Shown piece after piece: positions 52,513-61,446 of a stretch of DNA of 64,000 bases; the stretch's first letter is position 1, and each line of letters opens with the position of its first letter. The notes under the pieces are model-generated. The model was not told the origin of the DNA. It did no database searches and was given only the letters and a program-made list of their open reading frames with translations. Origin of the DNA: UBA11475 sp902486425 (GTDB taxonomy: Bacteria > Bacillota > Clostridia > Christensenellales > Borkfalkiaceae); assembly GCA_902486425.1 (NCBI GenBank), contig CABTOK010000007.1, forward strand, positions 381,014 to 445,013, in the 5' to 3' direction. The position numbers and the translations under genes are program-made.

Positions 52513-52872
52513 TCAATTTTTGTCTTTACCTTCGATTTTAAGGAAAAGTTTTTCCATTTTATCGCCGTATTCGATAGAATCGTCCTGTTCGAAGTCGAGT
52601 TCGGGAACGATTCTCGCACGGATTTCTTTTGCAAGTTCGTATCTTATTTCTTTGGACGATTTTTTAATTTCGTCAAACGTATTTTTCTTCTTAACGGGAT
52701 CGGCCGAAAAAACGCTTATATAAACTTTAGCATAAGATAGATCTTTACTTACTTCCACTCTCGTTATCGAGAACATTTCGGTTATAAGCGGATTTTTGAT
52801 CTTACGCGTAATAACTTCATAAAGAGCTTTCTGAAGTTCCGACGCCATTCTTTCCGTTCTTGCGGGTTTCAT
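52513..52872 (-). CDS. rbfA: 30S ribosome-binding factor A
   Basis: 119-residue KH-like protein that helps mature the 16S rRNA 5' end. The start RTERMASELQKALYEVITRKIKNPLI and the block EVSKDLSYAKVYISVF are characteristic, as is RARIVPELDFEQDDSIEYGDKM near the C-terminus. Length is standard. It lies 11 nt after infB. Confidence 0.96.
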   Translation of the reverse strand: MKPARTERMASELQKALYEVITRKIKNPLITEMFSITRVEVSKDLSYAKVYISVFSADPVKKKNTFDEIKKSSKEIRYELAKEIRARIVPELDFEQDDSIEYGDKMEKLFLKIEGKDKN

Positions 52873-52883
52873 TGTAACACCTT

Positions 52884-55553
52884 TTAATTATTTACTTCTT
52901 CTATAACGTAACATTCGATAAAGTCGTCGTTCTTGATATCGTTGAAATTTTCAATCGAAATACCGCATTCATAACCCTGAGCGACTTCTTTTACGTCGTC
53001 TTTGAAACGTTTAAGCTGTAATACGTTGCCTTCGCAAATCATTACATTGTCGCGATAAATACGAAGTTTGCCGTTTCTGACGATCTTTCCGTCCACGACG
53101 TAGCAACCGGCAACCATGCCGACGCCAGTAATTTTGAAGGTTTCTCTGACTTCCGCTTTGCCCATATAAGTTTCTTTATACTTGGGAGCGAGCATACCCT
53201 TCATTGCTTTCTGAATATCTTCGATTGCTTCGTATATTACTCTGTAAAGTTTTATATCGACTCCGGCTCTTTCCGCGGTTTGTTTTGCGTTGGAATCCGG
53301 TCTTACGTTGAAACCGATGATAATAGCGTTCGACGAATCCGCAAGCATTATATCCGATTCGTTTATTGCGCCTACGCCCGAGTGAATAACGTTTATCTTC
53401 ACTTCGTCGGTCGAAAGCTTTTCAAACGACGATTTAACGGCTTCTGCAGAGCCTTTTACGTCGGCTTTTACAACGATGTTCAAAGTTTTTACCTGACCGT
53501 CTTCGATCTTACTGAAAAGATCGTCGAGCGTAACTTTCGAAGCCTGCTTTATACGTTCTTCTTTTTCTTTGTTCTTTCTTTCTTCGGCAACGAGCTTGGT
53601 AAGGTTTGCCTGTTCTACCGCATATAAAGTGTCGCCCGCGTTCGGAACGTCGTCAAGTCCCATGATAGAAACGGGAACCGACGGACCTGCGGAAGAAATC
53701 TTTCTGCCTTTATCGTCGCTCATCGCTCTTACCTTACCGGTAACTGTGCCGACGACGATCGAATCGCCAACCTTGAGAGTACCGTTCTGAATAAGCACTG
53801 TAGCTATCGAACCTCTGTTCGGATCGAGTTTCGCTTCGATAACGACGCCCTTCGCTTTCCGGTCGGGATTAGCTTTAAGATCTTTGATATCCGCAAGAAT
53901 GTTTATGGATTCCAGAAGTTCCTCGATACCCTGACCGGTCTTTGCCGAAACGGGACAAAGCATTACGTCCCCGCCCCATTCTTCGATAAGGATGTCGTGT
54001 TCGGTGAGCTGAGTTTTTATTCTTTCGATATTCGCTTCGGGTTTATCTATTTTGTTTACCGCTACGATTATCGAAACGCCCGCCGCTTTCGCATGGTGAA
54101 TAGCTTCGATAGTCTGAGGCATTATGCCGTCGTCCGCAGCTACTACGAGAACGGCTATATCGGTACACTGTGCGCCTCTCGCTCTCATAGCGGTAAACGC
54201 TTCGTGTCCGGGAGTATCGAGGAAGGTTATCGTCTTTCCGCCGAGAGTTACCTGATATGCGCCGATATGCTGAGTTATGCCGCCGGCTTCGCCGCTCGTA
54301 ACGTTAGTCTTTCTGATTCTATCGAGAAGCGACGTTTTACCGTGATCTACATGCCCCATAACCGTAACTACGGGAGGACGCTTAACAAGCTTCGCTTCGT
54401 CTTCCGGAACGTTGTCGCCGAAAATTTCGGAAAGCTTGTCTTCAGCCGTCTTTTCGAGTTTTAGTTCAAGTTCTATTCCGAGATCCGCCGCAATGAATCC
54501 CGCGGTATCGTAATCTATCGAATCGTTTATAGTCTTCATTATTCCTTCTTTAAAGAGTCTCTTAGTGATTTCGATTGCCGAAATACCGAGCTTTTCGCTC
54601 AGAACTTTTATAGGAATAATTTCGGAAGTGATAACCGCCTTTTCTATTTTTACTACGGGCGTTTCTTCCTTTTGTTTGTTCTTTTTGAATCTCGCCTTTC
54701 TGTATCCCGACTTATCTTCGTCGAAATCTTCTATCGAAACGTTGTTCTTAATCAACGCTCTCTTGTTGAGGACTCTCTTGTCTTCGTAAGACTTTTCGCC
54801 CGAACTTTTTTTCTTCTGTCCGTAAGAATTCTTCGAATCCTTGTTGAACGGAGCCGCAGCTACCGGAGCGGTGAATACTTTAGGTCTGTCAAAAGACTTG
54901 TTCTGACCGTTCTGTCCGCCGTTTGCGGGTTTATAAGGACGGTTGCCCTTGCCGTTTCCGGCGTCGGGATTTACGTATTCTTTTCTGTATCCGCCCTGCG
55001 GTTTGTCGTTCTTTTTCTGGCGGGTTGGGTCTACGTACGCACCCTCTCTTCTTACGATAAAGCTCGCGAGCTTTCTTTCTTCCGGCTTCTTTTCTTCTGC
55101 CGGCTTAACTTCCTTTTCGGGTTTTACGGGTTCGGAAGCGGGTTCAGACTTTTCTTTCTTTTCCTGATTTTTTTCAGGCTTCGCTTCTGCCGGAGTTTCG
55201 GGCTTTAAATCTTCATTCTTTTCTTCGACTGTTTTCTCCGGCTGCTTTTCAGAAACTTTTTCTTCATTTTCTGTCTTTTCGGAAGAAACCGTTTCTTTAA
55301 CTTCCTTAACCGTTTCCTTTTTCGCTTTTTCGACGGGTTTTACGGTTTCGGCGGCGGTGTCGGACTTTTCATCCTTAGCCGCAATTTCGGGAGCTTTAAG
55401 CGAAGAAAGCTTTTCTTCGAGCGCTTGTCTTAACGTTTTTCCTTCCGCAGAATCGCTTTTGACTTTAGAAAGAAGTTCCTGAACGCCTTCCTTAAACGAA
55501 TTATCTATTGCCTTTTTTATATTTGAATTCTGAAGTTCTTTCTTTTCAGCCAT
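52884..55553 (-). CDS. infB: Translation initiation factor IF-2
   Basis: GTPase that brings initiator tRNA to the 30S subunit. The 889 residues comprise a long Lys/Glu/Pro-rich disordered N-terminus (about 1-300), an IF2 N-terminal helical element (PIKVLSEKLGISAIEITKRLFKEGI), then the G domain with GHVDHGKTSLLD at about 400, DTPGHEAFTAMRARG and NKIDKPEAN, and domains II, III and C2. The stretched acidic-basic leader is usual for clostridial IF2. It overlaps the ylxQ stop by 8 nt. Confidence 0.97.
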   Translation of the reverse strand: MAEKKELQNSNIKKAIDNSFKEGVQELLSKVKSDSAEGKTLRQALEEKLSSLKAPEIAAKDEKSDTAAETVKPVEKAKKETVKEVKETVSSEKTENEEKVSEKQPEKTVEEKNEDLKPETPAEAKPEKNQEKKEKSEPASEPVKPEKEVKPAEEKKPEERKLASFIVRREGAYVDPTRQKKNDKPQGGYRKEYVNPDAGNGKGNRPYKPANGGQNGQNKSFDRPKVFTAPVAAAPFNKDSKNSYGQKKKSSGEKSYEDKRVLNKRALIKNNVSIEDFDEDKSGYRKARFKKNKQKEETPVVKIEKAVITSEIIPIKVLSEKLGISAIEITKRLFKEGIMKTINDSIDYDTAGFIAADLGIELELKLEKTAEDKLSEIFGDNVPEDEAKLVKRPPVVTVMGHVDHGKTSLLDRIRKTNVTSGEAGGITQHIGAYQVTLGGKTITFLDTPGHEAFTAMRARGAQCTDIAVLVVAADDGIMPQTIEAIHHAKAAGVSIIVAVNKIDKPEANIERIKTQLTEHDILIEEWGGDVMLCPVSAKTGQGIEELLESINILADIKDLKANPDRKAKGVVIEAKLDPNRGSIATVLIQNGTLKVGDSIVVGTVTGKVRAMSDDKGRKISSAGPSVPVSIMGLDDVPNAGDTLYAVEQANLTKLVAEERKNKEKEERIKQASKVTLDDLFSKIEDGQVKTLNIVVKADVKGSAEAVKSSFEKLSTDEVKINVIHSGVGAINESDIMLADSSNAIIIGFNVRPDSNAKQTAERAGVDIKLYRVIYEAIEDIQKAMKGMLAPKYKETYMGKAEVRETFKITGVGMVAGCYVVDGKIVRNGKLRIYRDNVMICEGNVLQLKRFKDDVKEVAQGYECGISIENFNDIKNDDFIECYVIEEVNN

Positions 55554-55869
55554 TTATAGCCTCCGTCTTGTATTCCGTGAAACTGCCTTCCGAAAATTCG
55601 GTTATCGGTTTAGCAAAATTTTTATCGGTTATAGCAATAAGTTTGCAATTTTCTTTATATGTTGTTTCTTCCAGCGGCTTTACCGATATATACAACCTTG
55701 CCGAAAGTTTTTTTGATAATTTTAACGCTTCTTTTTTAGTATTGTCGGAAGCCGTCGGACAAACGATTAAAAGTTCAGCATGTTTGAGAGACTCAATCGA
55801 ATTTACTCCGAAGCGGCATTTGTTTGCCTTTATCGCGAAACCGACAAGTGTTTCAGCTTTTGTTTTCAC
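55546..55869 (-). CDS. ylxQ: L7Ae-family RNA-binding protein YlxQ
   Basis: 107-residue protein of the L7Ae/L30e family, found in Firmicutes between rnpM and infB. The LVGFAIKANKCRFGVNSIE and AELLIVCPTASDNTKKEALKLSKK segments fit the alpha-beta-alpha fold that binds kink-turn RNA, though B. subtilis YlxQ has no firmly known role. GTG start overlapping rnpM by 17 nt; its stop overlaps infB. The overlaps indicate tight translational coupling. Confidence 0.88.
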   Translation of the reverse strand: MKTKAETLVGFAIKANKCRFGVNSIESLKHAELLIVCPTASDNTKKEALKLSKKLSARLYISVKPLEETTYKENCKLIAITDKNFAKPITEFSEGSFTEYKTEAING

Positions 55870-56125
55870 TTTTTATCGCCTCCTCGATTTCGTCGTAAAC
55901 CGACTCCGGGACATCGCACGAAAATGCTCTGTTCAAAGCCTTCGTTTTTTTCATCTTTGCGACGCAGGCCGAGTCGTAACAAATATACGCTCCTCGTCCC
56001 GAAAGTTTACCCGACGCGTCGGGCACTATTCCTTCGTTTGTTTTCACTATTCTTAAAAGGTCCTTCTTCTCTTTACACGCGCGACACGCTATACACGTGC
56101 GCATCGGAACTTTCTTTCCGGTCAT
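55853..56125 (-). CDS. rnpM: RNase P modulator RnpM (YlxR)
   Basis: 90-residue DUF448 protein. The RTCIACRACKEKKDLLRIVKT segment, GRGAYIC and CVAKMKKTKALNRAF are the family signature, including the Cys pairs. B. subtilis YlxR was renamed RnpM after it was shown to bind RNase P RNA and modulate its activity. ATG 56125 follows a GGAG site; the TTG just before it is not needed. It lies between nusA and ylxQ as in most Firmicutes. Confidence 0.94.
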   Translation of the reverse strand: MTGKKVPMRTCIACRACKEKKDLLRIVKTNEGIVPDASGKLSGRGAYICYDSACVAKMKKTKALNRAFSCDVPESVYDEIEEAIKSENKS

Positions 56126-56146
56126 CAAAGCACTCCGTTTCGGTTA

Positions 56147-57244
56147 TTATTGTTCGTTTGCGTTTCCGTCTGCTTCTTCCTCTGCGGGTTCGTCTTCCAT
56201 AACGCTCGATTCGCTCTTCACGTCTATCTTCCAGCCCGTAAGTCTTACTGCAAGTCTTGCGTTCTGACCGTCCCTTCCTATTGCGAGCGAAAGCTTATCG
56301 TCGGGGACGATCGCTCTTGCCGTATTTTCCGTCTCGCTTAAAGCGTAAACCTTAAGAACCTTAGCCGGCGACAATGCCTTGGCGATAAATTCGAGCGGAT
56401 TTTCGCTCCAGGGAATAATATCTATTTTCTCTCCGCCGAGTTCTGCGACGATTGCGTTTACTCTCACACCCTTGGGACCTACGCAGGTTCCGATGGGGTC
56501 GATCTGCGGATCTTCGCTGTAAATGGCGATCTTCGTTCTCTGCCCGGCTTCTCTTGCGACGGCTTTAACCTGGACGATACCCGACTTAATTTCGGGTACT
56601 TCGTTTTCGAAAAGTTTTTTAACGAGTCCGGTAGAAGTTCTCGAAACGAGAACCTGTGTGTTCTTTCCGGTAGCTTTTACCTTTTTAACGAAAACTTTAA
56701 GTCTCTGACCGAGTTCGTACTTTTCGCCGGGAACCTGATCTTTGGGAAGCATAACGCCCTCCATCTGATTGGGACCCATTTCAACGTAAACGTTTTTATC
56801 GTCTATACGTCTTACGACGCAGGTAAGAAGTTCGCCTTCTTTATCTTCGAATTCGCTCTGCATGTTGGCTTTTTCGATTTCCTTCATGCGCTGCATGATA
56901 ACCTGCTTAGCCGTCTGAGAAGCGATTCTTCCGAAATCTTTGTTCGGAAAAATTTCTTCGACTATGACGTCGCCGACTTTATAAGATTTTTTAATAGCCT
57001 GCGCGTCTTCAAGACTTATCTGTTTGCCGTATTCTTCCACTTCGTCGACTACGGTCTGCGTGCTGTAAAATTTTATCGCGTTCTTTTCGGGAAGAAATTT
57101 TACTTCTATACCTCTCGGATCGCCCGTCTGTCTTTTATAAGCGGCGGCAAAAGCGGATTCCAGCATTTCTTTAAATACGTCTTGCGGAATACCCTTTTCT
57201 TTTTCCAAATCTTCGAGTGCCAGAAAGAAATCTTTACTTAACAT
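56147..57244 (-). CDS. nusA: Transcription termination/antitermination factor NusA
   Basis: RNA polymerase-binding factor affecting pausing and termination. The 365 residues contain the N-terminal RNAP-binding domain (about 1-125), an S1 domain (GELLTCVVRRIDDKNVYVEMG) and two KH domains with DPIGTCVGPKGVRVNAI and LAIGRDGQNARLAVRLTGW. A short acidic tail follows; the E. coli C-terminal acidic repeats are absent, as in other Firmicutes. The gene lies second in the rimP operon, whose leader contains a terminator-like hairpin. Confidence 0.97.
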   Translation of the reverse strand: MLSKDFFLALEDLEKEKGIPQDVFKEMLESAFAAAYKRQTGDPRGIEVKFLPEKNAIKFYSTQTVVDEVEEYGKQISLEDAQAIKKSYKVGDVIVEEIFPNKDFGRIASQTAKQVIMQRMKEIEKANMQSEFEDKEGELLTCVVRRIDDKNVYVEMGPNQMEGVMLPKDQVPGEKYELGQRLKVFVKKVKATGKNTQVLVSRTSTGLVKKLFENEVPEIKSGIVQVKAVAREAGQRTKIAIYSEDPQIDPIGTCVGPKGVRVNAIVAELGGEKIDIIPWSENPLEFIAKALSPAKVLKVYALSETENTARAIVPDDKLSLAIGRDGQNARLAVRLTGWKIDVKSESSVMEDEPAEEEADGNANEQ

Positions 57245-57319
57245 TTTTTATCTCCGTTAAATTTTTTATAATTTTAGCGCCGCGTTAAAGCCGCGGCAGG
57301 CTTTACTTTAATTTTTGTT

Positions 57320-57781
57320 TCAGTCGATCGTTATAAGCTTATTTATGCGTGAAATCGCGCTCTTTTCAATCGAAAGCGTTTCCTTTTCGGTTTCAAGAAC
57401 GATGTTATTTTCTCTCGCTTCTTTAAGAATACCCTCAAGAAGTTTTTCGCCGCCGATCGCCTTATAAAGTTTTACTTCCACTTCTTCGCCGATATTCCTT
57501 TCGTAATCGCTCTGCGTTTTGAAAGGTCTGTCGAGTCCTAAACTCGAACAGTTGAGCGTATACGGCAAACCGTAAGTGGGATCGAGTTCGTCGAGCGGCT
57601 CGTCTATCGAACGATGGAACGCTTCGCACGAATTAAGATCTATTCCGCCCGGCTTATCTATATACACGGTCATGGAAGGATTTTTACCTTGCTTGAATTC
57701 AACTTCGACAACTTCTATACCGAGTTTTTCCCCGTACGGAACGAGAAAATTTTTAATCTCTTCAACCGATTTGACTTTCAT
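57320..57781 (-). CDS. rimP: Ribosome maturation factor RimP
   Basis: 153-residue 30S assembly factor. The core EFKQGKNPSMTVYIDKPGGIDLNSCEAFHRSIDE with YTLNCSSLGLDRPFKTQSDYERNIGEEV matches RimP, normally ending V-S-S-P-G-x-x-R-P-L; here the latter motif reads CSSLGLDRPF. N- and C-terminal domains are both present and length is normal. The start has AGGT eight nt upstream. First gene of the operon. Confidence 0.95.
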   Translation of the reverse strand: MKVKSVEEIKNFLVPYGEKLGIEVVEVEFKQGKNPSMTVYIDKPGGIDLNSCEAFHRSIDEPLDELDPTYGLPYTLNCSSLGLDRPFKTQSDYERNIGEEVEVKLYKAIGGEKLLEGILKEARENNIVLETEKETLSIEKSAISRINKLITID

Positions 57782-57796
57782 CTTACCTGCCTACAT

Positions 57797-57828
57797 AAAA
57801 ATATGAGAACGGGTTGACCGCTCTCATA
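57797..57828 (-). terminator. Terminator-like hairpin in the rimP-nusA leader
   Basis: Read on the minus strand TATGAGAGCGG-TCAAC-CCGTTCTCATA is an 11-bp stem with one G-T pair, followed by TTTTT, only 15 nt before the rimP start codon. It lies between the promoter and the gene, so it would attenuate the operon. Confidence 0.7.
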
Positions 57829-57851
57829 CGTTAAGTCTTTATTTCGCATAT

Positions 57852-57880
57852 ATAATAACATAATCTTAAAATATACGCAA
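57852..57880 (-). promoter_or_regulatory. Promoter of the rimP-nusA-infB operon
   Basis: TTGCGT (57875-57880 on the complement), 17-bp spacer, TATTAT (57852-57857). The predicted start near 57845 gives a 64-nt leader holding the hairpin at 57802-57828. Confidence 0.65.
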
Positions 57881-57969
57881 GCGTTTTTTCTCATTTTAGT
57901 AAAAAATAAGCAAAAATTATCGTCAGATAGCAGAATATTCGCCGCCGTACATAATTTTTATATCCATTT

Positions 57970-59526
57970 TTACGAATTTTTATGCTCTTTTTCGTACTTT
58001 ACGCGCATAAGTTCGATAAAAATTTCAGCCGTCGCCCAGGCATCCGAAAGCGCCCTGTGATGATGAAATTCTATATGAAAGTAATCCGCAACGAAGTTAA
58101 GCTTATATTTTTTAAGTCCCGGAACCAGATCCATCGAAAGCGGCCATGTGTCTATCATGTCGTTATTGAATTCGTATTCGCATTTTTCGGCGGCTTTATC
58201 GAGAAATTTTTTATCGAATTCGACAAAGTTATGTCCGACGACGACCGAATCTTTTACGAACAGAAGAAAATCCCCTATTACTTCTTTTACGTCGGGTTTT
58301 CCACGAAGCATTTCGTCCGTTATTCCCGTTATCGCGATATTTTCGGGATCGAGCTTTTTCTTCGGATCGATAAGAGTGGTCCACGTTTCCGAAATTTTAC
58401 CGTTGACTATTTTTACGGCGGCAATTTCCGTTATCTCGTCGAAGCTCGGATTAAGCCCTGTCGTTTCTATGTCTACAGCAACGTATGTAACGTTCAGAAC
58501 CTCGTCCGGAAGAGGTTTTTCGGTATCGAACATGCTCGCAACTTTTAACGTGGTAGCCTTTTCGGGAAAAACCTTTCTATATCTCGAAGGCACAGGCTTC
58601 GGCGGAAGTTTTTCTATCTCAAAGTCGTCAGGAAATTTGCAAAGATTTATTTTATCGATCGTCAAAGACAAATTTTTTTCTTTATAAAAAGAAAGTTTCC
58701 CTTTTACAATTATATCCGCTCCTACGATAACGCTTGCTCTTATCTTATCGACGGTGTTCTTTTTCGAAAAATACACCCCGCTCATTTTCGCGGTAGTATC
58801 AGAAAAATCTATTATAAAAAACGGCTTTCCGTTTTTCGTTTCCTTTTCTCTTACGGCAGACACCGTTCCCGCGAGAATCACATTGCCGACTTCCGTCGCG
58901 TCGCACATATACGAAGCCGAAGTTTCTACTTCTCTGTCGTCGATTATTTCGACGTCCGAAACCGAGAAACATCTTACTCTCGCACTGCTCATCGCTTCGT
59001 AATAAACGTTCTGCATGTCAATCTCGTCCGAAAATTCTTTGACTTCTTTAAGCCCGAATTCTCCGTAAAAGTCCGCACAGAAAGTCTTATTTAAAAATTG
59101 ATTTATTTCTGCCTTCAATCCGTTCGCTTCAAAGTAGTCTTTGGCGTCGGGAGCAAGGTCTATTCTATATCTTACGGTATAGCCCGAAATAAACACGGTT
59201 ATGTCCGATTTTTCAAGCCACATGGATACCGACTGATAATTGTTCTTAATAAACGCATATATCGAACTTATAACGAGTTCGGGATCGTTTACTATTTTTA
59301 TAACCTTTACTTCAACGGACGAAAAGATTTGCGGCGTTTTATTGTTCACGTAGTCCGCAATCCTGTTTTTCGCCTCGTCAGACACCGTTTTGTCTGATAT
59401 AAACGTATATAAAATCGACAGATTATCTCTACTTATATCTATTTTATGAAGTCTTATTCCCGAGAGACAGGGATCGAGTGCTTCTATATCGCTTAAAAAT
59501 TCCGCTCTTACGCTTAATTCAGACAT
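57970..59526 (-). CDS. PolC-derived protein: N-terminal, OB and DEDDh exonuclease domains, no polymerase
   Basis: 518-residue protein. Residues 1-190 resemble the N-terminal domains of PolC-type DNA polymerase III alpha; 215-300 form an OB fold (NVILAGTVSAVREKET..NGKPFFIIDFSD); a linker follows and residues 345-510 are a proofreading exonuclease with Asp352 and Glu354 (VAVDIETTGL), Asp438 (GHNFVEFDKKFL), His490 and Asp495 (HHHRALSDAWAT), a complete DEDDh set. In PolC (about 1440 residues) the exonuclease is inserted in a PHP domain and followed by the polymerase; both are absent and the frame ends at a clean stop before the rimP promoter. Location between ispG and rimP is the usual polC locus. 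It overlaps ispG by 13 nt. Confidence 0.88.
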   Translation of the reverse strand: MSELSVRAEFLSDIEALDPCLSGIRLHKIDISRDNLSILYTFISDKTVSDEAKNRIADYVNNKTPQIFSSVEVKVIKIVNDPELVISSIYAFIKNNYQSVSMWLEKSDITVFISGYTVRYRIDLAPDAKDYFEANGLKAEINQFLNKTFCADFYGEFGLKEVKEFSDEIDMQNVYYEAMSSARVRCFSVSDVEIIDDREVETSASYMCDATEVGNVILAGTVSAVREKETKNGKPFFIIDFSDTTAKMSGVYFSKKNTVDKIRASVIVGADIIVKGKLSFYKEKNLSLTIDKINLCKFPDDFEIEKLPPKPVPSRYRKVFPEKATTLKVASMFDTEKPLPDEVLNVTYVAVDIETTGLNPSFDEITEIAAVKIVNGKISETWTTLIDPKKKLDPENIAITGITDEMLRGKPDVKEVIGDFLLFVKDSVVVGHNFVEFDKKFLDKAAEKCEYEFNNDMIDTWPLSMDLVPGLKKYKLNFVADYFHIEFHHHRALSDAWATAEIFIELMRVKYEKEHKNS

Positions 59527-60554
59527 TTTTCAAGCTCCTCGTAGAAAAATTTTTCAGCCTCGTCTATGCCGAGTTTTTTATAAATCTTACCGTTTTTATA
59601 AATCACGGCGTTGTCTCTTCCTCCCGCTATTCCGAGATCTGCGTCTTCCGATTCTCCGGGACCGTTTACGATACATCCCATTACGGCGACTTTAAATTTT
59701 TTGCGAACGTTTTTAACTCGTTCGTTCACCTTTGAGGCAAAGCCTATACAGTCCCATTCGCACCTCCCGCAAGTCGGACATGCGACGACTTCGACAAAGT
59801 CTTTTTCTATCCCCAAGGCTCTTAAAATTCCTTTAGCCGCGTACACTTCTTCAACGGGATCCGCAGAAAGCGAAACCCTTATCGTATCCCCTATGTTTCG
59901 TGACAAAAGAGAACCGATGCCGATGCTGTTTTTGATTATGCCGTCGTACTTCGTCCCGGCCTCGGTCACGCCGAGATGAAGCGGGTATTCCGTGCGCGCT
60001 GCGAGATATTCATAAGATCTTATCATCATGTTAACGTCGCTCGACTTTACCGAAATAACGATATTATCGACGCCGTTTTTTTCAAGAACGGCGACGTTTT
60101 TAAGAGCGCTTTCGCATAAAGAAATTTCGTTTTTGCCGTATTTAGCCAAAAACTCTTTTTCAATGCTTCCCGTATTCGATCCGACTCTCACGGCAACGCC
60201 GCTCGATTTTACTGCGTCCGCAACTTTTTTTATATTCTCGTCCGAACCGATATTTCCGGGGTTTATCCTAATCTTATCCACTCCGGAGTTTATCGAACCT
60301 ATCGCAAGACAATAATTGAAATGTATATCCGCGACGAGCGGAACATTAACCTGCCTTTTTATAACTTTTATCGCCGAAACGTCTTCTTCCGTCTGAACCG
60401 AAAACCTTACTATATCGCATCCCGCTTCTTCGAGTCTCTTTATCGCGGAAACTGTGTTTCCGATATCCGCAGGCTTAAATGTAGTCATTGACTGAATAGC
60501 TATTTTTTCGCCGCCGCCGATATAAACGTTGCCTATTTTAACTTTTTTGCTCAT
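59514..60554 (-). CDS. ispG: 4-hydroxy-3-methylbut-2-enyl-diphosphate synthase
   Basis: Fe-S enzyme (GcpE) of the non-mevalonate isoprenoid pathway, reducing methylerythritol cyclodiphosphate. The 346 residues have the TIM-barrel start VYIGGGEKIAIQSMTT, PLVADIHFNY and INPGNIG, and the cluster-binding cysteines in CPTCGRCEWDC, with a further Glu in GPGESEDADLGIAGG. Full length for the bacterial two-domain form. It starts just behind dtd and overlaps the PolC-derived gene. Its product feeds undecaprenyl carrier synthesis. Confidence 0.96.
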   Translation of the reverse strand: MSKKVKIGNVYIGGGEKIAIQSMTTFKPADIGNTVSAIKRLEEAGCDIVRFSVQTEEDVSAIKVIKRQVNVPLVADIHFNYCLAIGSINSGVDKIRINPGNIGSDENIKKVADAVKSSGVAVRVGSNTGSIEKEFLAKYGKNEISLCESALKNVAVLEKNGVDNIVISVKSSDVNMMIRSYEYLAARTEYPLHLGVTEAGTKYDGIIKNSIGIGSLLSRNIGDTIRVSLSADPVEEVYAAKGILRALGIEKDFVEVVACPTCGRCEWDCIGFASKVNERVKNVRKKFKVAVMGCIVNGPGESEDADLGIAGGRDNAVIYKNGKIYKKLGIDEAEKFFYEELEKCLN

Positions 60555-60555
60555 A

Positions 60556-60993
60556 CTATCTTTCCATAATCACGGTAAACGGACCTTCGTTAACCTGCGT
60601 AATCACCATGTGCGCCCCGAAAACGCCTTTTTTTGCAACGATTCCGTATTCCGAAAATTTACTGAGCGCATATTCGTAAATTTCGTTGGCTTTATCGGGC
60701 TTTTCGGCAGATAAAAAGTCGGGACGATTGCCGTGTTCGGTATTCGCATACAAAGTAAATTGCGAAACGAACAGTACTTCTCCTCCGACGTCTTTTAGCG
60801 ATAAATTCGTTTTGCCGTTCTCGTCCTCGAAAATTCTTAACGAAGAAATTTTTTTGACGATATAATCGGCTTGTTCGGGCGTATCGCCGGCACCTACGCC
60901 GAAAAACACCACAAAACCTTTATTTATTTTTGAAATCAACTTTTCTTCGACTTTAAGTTCCGCCGAAGACACAACTTGTATAACTGCTTTCAT
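60556..60993 (-). CDS. dtd: D-aminoacyl-tRNA deacylase
   Basis: 145-residue dimeric enzyme that removes D-amino acids (and glycine from tRNA-Ala) mischarged on tRNA. The two active-site motifs are kept: LFVSQFTLYA at about 76-85 and the C-terminal NEGPFTVIM. GNRPDFLSAEKPDKANEIYEYAL is also typical. Length is normal. It is the first gene of the ispG group, one nt before the ispG start. Confidence 0.95.
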   Translation of the reverse strand: MKAVIQVVSSAELKVEEKLISKINKGFVVFFGVGAGDTPEQADYIVKKISSLRIFEDENGKTNLSLKDVGGEVLFVSQFTLYANTEHGNRPDFLSAEKPDKANEIYEYALSKFSEYGIVAKKGVFGAHMVITQVNEGPFTVIMER

Positions 60994-61189
60994 GATACGC
61001 TTATTTTATCATATTTTCGCTCTTAATTCAAGCACTTGATTATTAAAAACACAAACGTATCGAAAACGTCCGTTTTTTGTCTCGTGCAATTACTTCTGAT
61101 TCTTTTATTCGCTTTTTTACATTCCTGCTCTTAAAATCGGATAAAAAGCCGCCGATAGAAAAATCTTTGAATTTTTAATAAAAAAACGC

Positions 61190-61218
61190 TTGCAAAAGGT
61201 CAAAAAATAAGTTATTAT
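61190..61218 (+). promoter_or_regulatory. Promoter of the tRNA-Ser pair
   Basis: TTGCAA (61190-61195), 17-bp spacer, TATTAT (61213-61218), about 25 nt before the first tRNA. Confidence 0.7.
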
Positions 61219-61242
61219 ATATTAGCATTAAAAACGCGATAC

Positions 61243-61331
61243 GGAGAGTTATCGAAGCGGTCATAACGAGGCGGTCTTGAAAACCGTTTGGGCGCAAGCT
61301 CACGGGGGTTCGAATCCCTCACTCTCCGCCA
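61243..61331 (+). tRNA. tRNA-Ser (anticodon UGA)
   Basis: 89 nt with acceptor GGAGAGT/ACTCTCC, anticodon loop CTTGAAA, a long class II variable arm, T-arm GGTTCGAATCC, G discriminator and encoded CCA. Confidence 0.95.
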
Positions 61332-61356
61332 GTAAACACCGCTTACGCGTAATAAT

Positions 61357-61445
61357 GGAGAGATATCGAAGTGGTCATAACGGCCCTGACTCGAAATCAG
61401 GTATACAGCAATGTATCGTGGGTTCGAATCCCACTCTCTCCGCCA
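61357..61445 (+). tRNA. tRNA-Ser (anticodon CGA)
   Basis: 89 nt, acceptor GGAGAGA/TCTCTCC, anticodon loop CTCGAAA on stem CCTGA/TCAGG, long variable arm, encoded CCA. Only 25 nt behind the first tRNA-Ser and clearly a paralogue of it. Confidence 0.95.
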
Positions 61446-61446
61446 T

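Noticed and set aside
52431..52634. 68-codon upstream extension of the nrnA frame
   Set aside because: It overlaps the end of rbfA in another frame, has no conserved sequence, and the family N-terminus begins at 52430.
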